Assembly (NCBI GenBank): GCA_019155205.2
Contig: JAHNZQ020003146.1
Coordinates: 939,689-1,003,688 of the forward strand
From: Gracilaria vermiculophylla
Lineage: Eukaryota > Rhodophyta > Florideophyceae > Gracilariales > Gracilariaceae
Direction: 5' to 3'
DNA: 64,000 nucleotides
Below are positions 57,089 to 64,000 of the stretch, piece after piece (within the stretch, counting starts at the first letter, position 1; each line of letters opens with the position of its first letter). Made by a program: the position numbers and the translations under genes. The notes below the pieces were generated by a model. It ran no database searches. It was given only the letters and a program-made list of their open reading frames with translations, and had not been told where the DNA came from.

Positions 57089-58126
57089 TTATCTCCCTGA
57101 TCTAAATTGCGGTGCTGCTTCATCAGGTACAGGTCTCGGCGGTCGAGGCGCGGGTGTGGGTTGTAATGCATACGTGGACGATTTCATGGCTTGGTTAACA
57201 CTACCAAAGTGGCGATTTTGGGTCCATCCTATCTGTGATGGTTCCACGACACTTGGGGGCGGGTATTGGTTAACCAAAGCGCCCTGGCTGTACTGTTCGG
57301 GCGCTATACCAGACCAGTTTGGTATCTCGGCTTGTCCCGCGTAAGCATACGATGGGGGCGGATACATCGGATCACGAGCAGGTGGTGCATATGTTATGGT
57401 TGCCTGAGGTGGGGGAACGTGGCCGGTTGGAATTTGCCTCGGAGGCTTATCCGAAAATAGAGTGTGGGGCCTTAGCTGACTTTCCAGGTTGGCGGTTCGA
57501 TGAGCTTCTGCGCCTTTGGCGGCCAAAATTCGTTCAGCTTCGGAGCCATGTCTTTCACGCTTCTCAGAATCCTTCTTGTATGCATATTGAACTGTGATAG
57601 GGGTGTTGCACACATACTGGCCATTCATGGCGGCAATAGCAGCATCTGCATGCTCAAAGCAAGAGTACTTGACGAAACCGTAGCGTTTGGATTGGTTGGT
57701 GTTGGGATCGCGCATGATAAAGGGTGCTTCTATCAACGGCCCAAACGCAGAAAAGGCATCGTGAAGGAGTTTTTCGTCAACTTCATCAACGAGATTACCG
57801 ATGAAAAGGTTTGCTCCGACATCTTGTGAGCGACGATCCACGGTAGACTGTGAAATTCGAATTGGCTTCGAATACAGCTGGACGAGATTGAGCACCTTCG
57901 AGGCGTAGATGGCGTCTAATGGTGTGTAAAATTCGCAGAAGCCGTACCCAAAATGCTCGCCCGTAATACGATTGCGTGGAATGTACACGTGACGAACGGG
58001 AGCGGCTTGGACCATGAGCTCCCATAGAACGGCATCTGATACTTTTTCGTCAAGTTGGGCAATGTGAACCGTGGCATCGGCGTTGCGTTCTGAAGGATTT
58101 CTGTTGGTTGCAAGAGGGGCAGCCAT
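57089..58126 (-). CDS. SF3B4: Splicing factor 3B subunit 4 (SF3b49)
   Basis: 345 residues, ATG at 58124-58126 (MAAPLATNRN). Two RRMs: RRM1 at about 19-97 (TVHIAQLDEKV as RNP2, YGFCEFYT as RNP1) and RRM2 at about 105-185 (ANLFIGNLVDEVDEKLLHDAF, YGFVKYSCFEHADAAIAAMNGQY). The rest is Pro/Tyr/Gln-rich, as in human SF3B4, whose N-terminal double RRM is the most conserved part of the family. It is part of U2 snRNP SF3b and contacts pre-mRNA upstream of the branch point. Typical first-RRM SF3B4 words such as NQDATVYVGGLD are modified to NADATVHIAQLD. Confidence 0.95.
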   Translation of the reverse strand: MAAPLATNRNPSERNADATVHIAQLDEKVSDAVLWELMVQAAPVRHVYIPRNRITGEHFGYGFCEFYTPLDAIYASKVLNLVQLYSKPIRISQSTVDRRSQDVGANLFIGNLVDEVDEKLLHDAFSAFGPLIEAPFIMRDPNTNQSKRYGFVKYSCFEHADAAIAAMNGQYVCNTPITVQYAYKKDSEKRERHGSEAERILAAKGAEAHRTANLESQLRPHTLFSDKPPRQIPTGHVPPPQATITYAPPARDPMYPPPSYAYAGQAEIPNWSGIAPEQYSQGALVNQYPPPSVVEPSQIGWTQNRHFGSVNQAMKSSTYALQPTPAPRPPRPVPDEAAPQFRSGR

Positions 58127-58740
58127 TGAGAGAGGTAATCACGGAGCGAGCGGATGAGTACGCTCCGTAGCAGTAATCGCAACCATGGCGTCTATCGTGC
58201 TTTAAGGAACAAGACAACTCCTTCGAGCTGCACTTGTGGCAAGGCACTCATTGGTAATAATATTCAAAAGTTTTGATCCTTAGCAGTCTTGCACTTGGCA
58301 TAAAACAGCCAGTGTGTGGGAGACACCTGGCAGTTTTTGCTCGCTGCTACACCTTCCAACCGAAAACGGATTGGAGTAGACGCCGCCCGTACAGTGCGAA
58401 TGGCCTTGAGAGCCAACCATGCGGCATGACATCGCTAGCCGACGTCATTAGTGCATGTACCCCTCTGGCCGTGCTGCGTGCAGCGGCAACTCTCGCTATC
58501 TACAGTTGGCACCCTCTGCGCCCGTCCCTCACACCTTTTTCCTCCTCCTCCCCCCTGCTACAACCATAGCAATTTTGCAGTGAAAGTTATCCTCCGATAC
58601 CCCGCACCCCTCCCCTCCCCTCTCGCTGGAGTCACCCATTTCATCCAAAACTCGCCAACCTCACCCCGGCTCAACCCACCAGCCAGCGTCGGTGGTCACA
58701 CGCGCTCCACTTTCATCTGCAGCGACGCACGACCTTGGCC
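58127..58740. promoter_or_regulatory. Divergent promoter region, SF3B4 and YDTYRP gene
   Basis: 614 bp between two divergent starts. A pyrimidine-rich tract (CCTTTTTCCTCCTCCTCCCCC) lies at about 58532-58552. No TATA box is evident. Confidence 0.35.
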
Positions 58741-60522
58741 ATGTCGCGCTATAACGATTATGACTCGCGCGCACCCCGCCGTTCCGGTGGCTATGGTGCT
58801 GCATTTGACGCCGACCCAAGTCGCGCCAGTGAACGCAGTCGTGATCGCAGTCGTGATCGCAGTCGTGAACGCAATCGTGAACGCAACCGTGAACGCAGTC
58901 GTGAGGGCGACCGAGTGCCACGAGATGATTACTCCTCCCGCGCTCCCATACCAACAATTCCCGCCTCCGCTGCATACGACACCTATCGTCCTCCGAGTCT
59001 GCAAGGCCGATCTTCTCGTCCTGCGTACGACACCTATCGTCCAGGAGCCTCTTCCGGCTCTGCGTACGATACCTACCGCCCGCCGGCCGCATCTGCCTCT
59101 GCGTACGACACATACAGGCCGAACAGACCTCCGCAGCGCTCGGCGCCAAGCGCTTCGGACACTTATCGACCGGGTGCTCGTTCCAATCCGCCGTCTTCTG
59201 CGTACGATACCTACAGACCGCCAGAAAGGGCACCGGCCGGCAGTGCTTACGACACCTACAGGCCATCGGGCGGAGCCCCTAGAGGAAATGCATATGACAC
59301 ATACAGGCCAGGTGGCGGTCGTGACACGCCGCTGGCCAAAGAAAACGACTACAGCGCGTATGACACCTACCGCCCGCCGGCCAATCCATCAAAGGAATAC
59401 ATGAGCAAGCTCGAGAAATATGCTGGTGTACCAGCAGTTCCAGCTAGAGAGAGGGGACGAAGCCGAGCGAACAGGCGAAGGGACTATGAAAGCGAGAGTG
59501 AGGACAGTTCTGAAGAGGAGGAGGATGAGAGGGCCAAGTCTAGAAGGAAAAAGGCGTCGAAGAAGAAAAACTCTCGAAAGAGTAAGAATAAGAAAGTACA
59601 GTCGAGCGATGAATCAGAGGAAGATGAATCTGACTCTGAATCCGATGTTGAAGATTCCGTGGAGGATTCATCTGAAGAAGAGACCGATTCAGACGACGAC
59701 AGTGAGGAGGAGGATCGTAGAAGGAAAAAGTCCTCGAAGAAAAAGACGTCAAAGTCTAAGAAATCATCAAAATCAGAGAAGAAGGGCTCCAGGAAGACAA
59801 GTGTGAAGAAGAAGAAGAAGAAGAAGAAGAAGAGTGATGACTCGGAAGACTCTAGTTCATCAGAAAGTGAATCAGTAAGCGCTGATGAAACCAAGGATAT
59901 AACTAAAGCAGTTGTTGCAGTGAATCCCAGCGCCCTGGGCGCAACTGCTTTCGGCACGGATCCTAACACATTCCCTGATTTGATGGGCGGAGCTGACTAC
60001 ACAAATGCTCAACAAATTGCTACGGAACCTACTGCAGCAGATTTTGCAAATCTACCAGGTGAGATACCTGAAGCTCAGTCACAATCTTTGTCGTTGGCGG
60101 GTCGCTTCCCACAGATTGGGTCTGCGGTTTCCACACCTTATGGTCCTGGTATGATGATGAACCAAGGGTTCCCGCCCCAAATGGGGATGGGGACTCTAGG
60201 AATGCAAGGAATGAATCCGATGAATGGGGGCATGGGAATGGGTATGGGCATGCAAGCGCCGATGGGAATGCCGAATATGGGAGGTCCTGGACCTATGGCG
60301 GGTGCCAACATGATGGGCGGCCCCAGCATGATGGGTGGCGCGGGAGCTATGGGAAGCATGCAACCAAACATGGCCATGGGTGGCGGAATGGGAATGCCGA
60401 GTGCTATGGGAATGCAGAGTAATGTGGGTTCTCAGATGCCAATGAACGGAGGCCCAGCACAAGCTGATCTAATGACCCCTTTTGCTGGGATGAATCTTGG
60501 TGGAAATCAGAACACATATTAG
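58741..60522 (+). CDS. YDTYRP-repeat, charged, Met/Gly-rich protein, unrecognised
   Basis: 593 residues, ATG at 58741 (MSRYNDYDSR). Four zones: an Arg/Ser/Asp-rich start with RDRS/RERN repeats (about 30-58); nine repeats of AYDTYRP with short Pro/Gly/Ser linkers (about 80-215; one unit reads SDTYRP); an alternating acidic and Lys/Ser zone (about 240-385); and a Met/Gly/Pro-rich tail (about 465-560) with GMGMGM words. A patch FGTDPNTFPDLMGG (about 400-413) is the only folded-looking part. I do not know the repeat. Tyr/Arg repeats and Met-rich tails favour phase-separating RNA- or vesicle-associated proteins. The convergent neighbour has the same acidic-Lys zone and a Met/Pro/Gly tail. Confidence 0.75.
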   Translation: MSRYNDYDSRAPRRSGGYGAAFDADPSRASERSRDRSRDRSRERNRERNRERSREGDRVPRDDYSSRAPIPTIPASAAYDTYRPPSLQGRSSRPAYDTYRPGASSGSAYDTYRPPAASASAYDTYRPNRPPQRSAPSASDTYRPGARSNPPSSAYDTYRPPERAPAGSAYDTYRPSGGAPRGNAYDTYRPGGGRDTPLAKENDYSAYDTYRPPANPSKEYMSKLEKYAGVPAVPARERGRSRANRRRDYESESEDSSEEEEDERAKSRRKKASKKKNSRKSKNKKVQSSDESEEDESDSESDVEDSVEDSSEEETDSDDDSEEEDRRRKKSSKKKTSKSKKSSKSEKKGSRKTSVKKKKKKKKKSDDSEDSSSSESESVSADETKDITKAVVAVNPSALGATAFGTDPNTFPDLMGGADYTNAQQIATEPTAADFANLPGEIPEAQSQSLSLAGRFPQIGSAVSTPYGPGMMMNQGFPPQMGMGTLGMQGMNPMNGGMGMGMGMQAPMGMPNMGGPGPMAGANMMGGPSMMGGAGAMGSMQPNMAMGGGMGMPSAMGMQSNVGSQMPMNGGPAQADLMTPFAGMNLGGNQNTY

Positions 60523-60861
60523 AAGGCAACGCGGATCGTACCAATGTGCCAGCGTAAATGAGCTAAGAAGGACGAAACTGAGGCATCCCATTTAAAGTAT
60601 AGATGCCAGTTGAATGATAATTAACGGGTCCTCTTTTCATGATTAAGAAAACCTTGAGGGTTGTGTTTGAGGGGAGGACAGAGATGATGAGCATGTTCTA
60701 TCAGAATAGTTTAGTCGTTTTCACCTCATTCCTAAAAACATCAGAGGAAACAATGGCCTCATCGGCAAACAATGGCCTCATCGGCAAATAATGCTATGAG
60801 AATCGAACTTCTTTGTTCACACCTAACTGTGCACCTTCAGATTTTTGATACAGGAAGAAAG

Positions 60862-62601
60862 CTAGGAGTGCGTTGGAGGGTCCGGAGGGGGACCTGGTGG
60901 TGGGCCCGCCGGCATTCCCAAAGGCGGCGGTGGTGGCGGCGGTTGAGTTGCAGCAGGTCCAACAGGTTGTGGTCTAGAGTTCATGTTTAAGTTATGCATT
61001 CCATTAATTAAACCCGGCATACCTGGCATAGCGCCAGTTTGAGCCATGTTTGGTGCATTTGGTATCGGCGGCATGGCTCCCATCATTCCGGGAGGCATGG
61101 GAGGGATACCCGCCATCCCGGGCATTCCCATGGGGGGAGGCATCATTCCAGGAGGCGGTGGCATCATAGGCATGAACCCACCTCCCGGCATAGGCATAAC
61201 ACTGCCATACATGGACATAGGCGGCATCATCGGCATCTGAGCAGTTTGGTATGCTTGATGCATTGCATGTGGGATGTTATGTGCAGCATTCGCCCCACTG
61301 GCTGCTGGATTCGCTGGGCGCACGCCCTCTTCTTTTTTTCCGTCGCCCATCCATTCTGACATGAGGTCAAACTCGGAAGTTTCGACTGGTGCTATCTTAC
61401 GACCTCTCTCCGAGCCCTCGCCTTTTGACAACTTTTTCTTAGACCTATGAGCATCTTCTCCTTCGGAGGAATAGTCGTCTTCATCATCCTCACCGTTCTC
61501 TTCATATTCATCATTCTTTCGCCTGATTCGCCCTTCCTTTGATGACTTTTTCTTTGATTTCTTAGACTTCTTAGTCATGTTTCTCTCATCCTGATCTTGA
61601 TCATCGTAGTCATTGCTGTCATATTCCCCGTCGCTGTCAATAGTTTCATTCTTCTTTCTTCGACTCTTTGAGCGGTCTTTCGTAGACTTCTTCTTCCTGT
61701 TTCGACGGTCGTCCTCTATGTCTCCGTCACTATAGGAGTCTTGACTGCTTGGCTTTGTTGAGCTTCTCTCCGACTGGCGACGTTCGCGATCGCGACTGCT
61801 TGCGTTGCTAGCATAATCTTCGTACACATCCTCACGGTATCTAGACCGTGAACTTCGAGGAAATCCGTAAGGGACAACAGGTGTTGGTTGTGGAGGCTGA
61901 AACCGATCGTGTGGTGCGTTTGTGCGATATCGGTCCGGGTATGAAGGTGGATTCATTGCTCTTCCGTAGAAGTCATCCCGCCTCCGCATTTGCTCAGAAG
62001 GCGGCACCGCCATCTGAGGTGGCGGCGAAGGTCTCTGATCACCAAATCTGGAAGACCAATATCCCTTCGCTCGCCCTTGGGGAACTGGGGCGTTACGGAA
62101 TAGTTCTTGCTCTCTTCGATTCGGGCGCTCCCTCCTGGAATACTCAGATTCGTAGGTTTTAGTGTCGTAATAGGGTCGTGTCTGTGGCTCTGGCTGAGAT
62201 GGTGGGGGGTTTTCCTGTTTCTTCTTGAATATGCCTTCATATTTTAACCATAGAAACTCTCGCAAAGCTTCTCGGTCCCTTCTGTCTGGCTCAGGAAATT
62301 CACGGGTGTCCCAGACCGCGAGGAACTTGCGGTTAGCCATGTCGTTGCCAACTGAGTCCATGCGCCGCACATCCTCGTGGGTGAGTTCCCCGCCAAAAAT
62401 ATCTTTTATCTTTCTGTTGGAAGAAGTACGGTGGAAATCGGCACACACTTCGCAGACGAAGGTGCCGATGGTAAGATTGATAAACTCAGGTTGGGGTACC
62501 CCACAATCTGCGCAATACTGATTACCCTCAAGCCGCCCTTGAACGTCCCGTAGCGCGTGTTTTGCATCCTGTGCAGCGCGCGAGGCATATCGTGATGACA
62601 T
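60862..62601 (-). CDS. ArfGAP-domain protein, AGFG/AGD14-like
   Basis: 579 residues, ATG at 62599-62601 (MSSRYASRAA). The ArfGAP zinc finger lies at about 28-60: YCADCGVPQPEFINLTIGTFVCEVC, C-x2-C-x16-C-x2-C. The following HRTSSNRKIKDI replaces the usual HR-x-LGxHxSxVRS, and WDTREFPEPDRRDREALREF with YEGIF completes the domain. This is closest in layout to plant AGD14/animal AGFG, which keep FVC and lack strict LGTH. The rest is Tyr/Pro/Arg-rich, then an acidic-Lys zone, then SEFDLMSEWMG and a Met/Pro/Gly-rich tail. It likely acts at vesicles with Arf GTPases. It is convergent with the YDTYRP gene. Confidence 0.85.
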   Translation of the reverse strand: MSSRYASRAAQDAKHALRDVQGRLEGNQYCADCGVPQPEFINLTIGTFVCEVCADFHRTSSNRKIKDIFGGELTHEDVRRMDSVGNDMANRKFLAVWDTREFPEPDRRDREALREFLWLKYEGIFKKKQENPPPSQPEPQTRPYYDTKTYESEYSRRERPNRREQELFRNAPVPQGRAKGYWSSRFGDQRPSPPPQMAVPPSEQMRRRDDFYGRAMNPPSYPDRYRTNAPHDRFQPPQPTPVVPYGFPRSSRSRYREDVYEDYASNASSRDRERRQSERSSTKPSSQDSYSDGDIEDDRRNRKKKSTKDRSKSRRKKNETIDSDGEYDSNDYDDQDQDERNMTKKSKKSKKKSSKEGRIRRKNDEYEENGEDDEDDYSSEGEDAHRSKKKLSKGEGSERGRKIAPVETSEFDLMSEWMGDGKKEEGVRPANPAASGANAAHNIPHAMHQAYQTAQMPMMPPMSMYGSVMPMPGGGFMPMMPPPPGMMPPPMGMPGMAGIPPMPPGMMGAMPPIPNAPNMAQTGAMPGMPGLINGMHNLNMNSRPQPVGPAATQPPPPPPPLGMPAGPPPGPPPDPPTHS

Positions 62602-63447
62602 TTGTTCGAGGCAGTATCCACGGTACCTGCCACAGATAACAGAGAAACGGTGGACGGCGATGACGTTGCAGGAGATAATATCAACTGCATCGGGCCTGAG
62701 GGCCTAAGAGCTTCTCCGGAGCGACTGGCATGAGCGTCCTGCTTGAAATTAGGAACAGGTAATTTCGAGTTTTTCTTGAAAAGTAGTAAAACCGGCTCCT
62801 GGGCAGGAACACTGATGCGACTAGGGGGTGCATTCAAAAACTTCCAGTCGAACAAATCTGTAACGCCTCTCCTAAAAACACTAAATTAAAAAAAACATTC
62901 TACTTCATGAGTTTTTTTGCATTGCAATTCAAAAGGCTGGGTCGGGAACGCATGAACACTCAAAAATCACTGATGAGCAAGTCTACCAGACAGCTGTAAC
63001 TCAAGAAAAATAAACTAAAAACACAACGCCTTTTGCAGCTCTTCTATGCTTCTCATTTACACAGAGGTCAGGTGGTGCCTCCAATAATTCTGAGTATATA
63101 AAAGGGCATAATAGAGAGTTTCGCCAACTCAACTGTGGGTAGATTCTGGGTAACGTGGCTTGACATGTATGACAGTAGAGATATCTGTGCCTGGCCTACC
63201 CACAATTGCTACCGGTAAATCGTTCAGAGAGGTTCTGTACCCGCGACATTTTCGGTGCAATTTGCTCCACGTGTTCAATACTTCACACCGCTCACGCTGC
63301 TCGGAGTGCCCCGTTTAGGCGGCCACGCGGTAACAGCCCGTCTTTGTGAGGAGCGCCGTCATTAACGTGCCGAGCCGGACGGTGCAGTGAACGCGTGCAA
63401 GAATCTGCCGACCACCTTTCGTCATCAGCCGCTTTAAGTGCATTGTT
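62602..63447. other. Intergenic region, no supported gene
   Basis: Upstream flank of the ArfGAP gene. AT-rich at 62880-63060, with a TATATAAAA at about 63094-63102. No gene seen. Confidence 0.4.
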
Positions 63448-63879
63448 TTGCGACACCGCCCCTCCCCCTTTCCCCCTCCCTCTCCTGCACCGACTTTTAG
63501 CCGGCAGAGAGATGGCGACCGGCGAGGCTGGTTCCCCCCCAACCAGGGACAGTCTCTGTCAGCTGAGGCTTGTACCTCTGCTGCGGGTGGCTCTCCCAAA
63601 GAGACCGGCGCAGATAGGTCCGACACGGTAGTTGTGTCATCCGCCGCTCTGACGAAAAAGAGCGGTGTAAAGTGGGACGAAGCAGGTGCAGATCTTGTCT
63701 GTGCGCGTGCCGTGACGAATGCAGGAGCGCACCTCGCCAAGTGGGGAGAAGGCGACAGACTGTACGCAAAAGCCGCTGAACCTTTCAATGTGAAGCCAAA
63801 CAAGCCGTTCAAGACGAACAGCAAGCACATTAGGGACCGGTTTGTGCTGCTGAAAGAACTTTTTGAGAGAGAACTGTAG
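63448..63879 (+). pseudogene. Myb/SANT-like DNA-binding fragment, probably transposon-derived
   Basis: 143 codons open with no ATG in frame. The last 75 residues form a recognisable three-helix pattern: VKWDEAGADLVCARAVTNAG, AHLAKWGEGDRLYAKAAE, then FKTNSKHIRDRFVLLKELF. Domains with W..D..L...V...GAH....G and a final K...DRF..L are Myb/SANT-like and are often seen beside mobile-element genes in oomycetes and algae. A short ATG-initiated frame overlaps upstream (63511) in another frame, so a frameshift is possible. No terminal repeats are visible and the window ends 120 bp later, so I cannot tell whether the element continues. Confidence 0.4.
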
Positions 63880-64000
63880 TGCAAACCACGAACGTGGCAC
63901 AGACACGAGCCGCGTCGCGGAAGCACCACCAAGGTGTTCAAGCTTGCTCCCAATGAGAGGTTGCACAGCGAGAGAGCCCTCTGATAGGGTCGACACGAGC

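Overview
The window is nuclear DNA of an intron-poor eukaryote, most likely a photosynthetic member of Archaeplastida; a red alga is my best guess, but nothing in the window proves the phylum. The evidence is a set of plainly eukaryotic genes (MED13, SmB, SF3B4, DCAF13, NOL9, seipin, Sm-type splicing signals, eukaryotic tRNA-Gln genes), a Rho-GEF of the plant PRONE type, a nuclear gene for a cyanobacterial/plastid-type small membrane protein, and several proteins with transit-like N termini. Genes are tightly packed on both strands. Most are single exons. Four genes have short GT-AG introns (68-194 nt) that I could place exactly by restoring the protein family: a HAD hydrolase, cytochrome c, FAHD1 and SmB.

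Layout: 1-22 kb has moderate GC and carries a possible BORC subunit, a long glutamine-rich protein, UQCC5/SMIM4, an MLF-like protein, an S6K-type kinase, leucyl aminopeptidase, a hemerythrin-like protein, a RING-H2 E3 ligase, the HAD hydrolase, cytochrome c, FAHD1 and two tRNA-Gln isoacceptors. 22-26 kb is gene-poor, partly AT-rich, and holds two decayed copies of a secreted cysteine-rich peptide gene plus a tandem repeat. 26-36 kb carries a secreted trypsin-fold protease, a 100-N assembly gap inside poly-C with signs of false duplication, MED13 and NOL9. 37-53 kb is extremely GC-rich and dense: SHOCT-like protein, SmB, QueG, an MIT-PRONE fusion, a homeodomain-Agenet-MBD fusion, DCAF13, CysRS, a plastid membrane protein, a bZIP factor and seipin. 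53-64 kb returns to moderate GC with a CDCA7-type zinc-finger protein, SF3B4, a YDTYRP-repeat protein, an AGFG/AGD14-like ArfGAP and a Myb/SANT-like fragment at the edge.

Functional themes: RNA processing and ribosome synthesis (SmB, SF3B4, DCAF13, NOL9, S6K); chromatin and probable DNA methylation (homeodomain-Agenet-MBD protein, CDCA7-type zinc finger, MED13); organelle biology (cytochrome c, UQCC5, FAHD1, leader-bearing CysRS and QueG). The most unusual items are the MIT-PRONE RopGEF, the homeodomain-Agenet-MBD reader, a leader-bearing QueG in a nuclear genome, a 17-bp-periodic array of CACGTG boxes upstream of DCAF13, a 22-bp-periodic motif array between the bZIP and seipin genes, and the decayed eight-cysteine peptide family. 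There is no bacterial-style operon, CRISPR or phage content.
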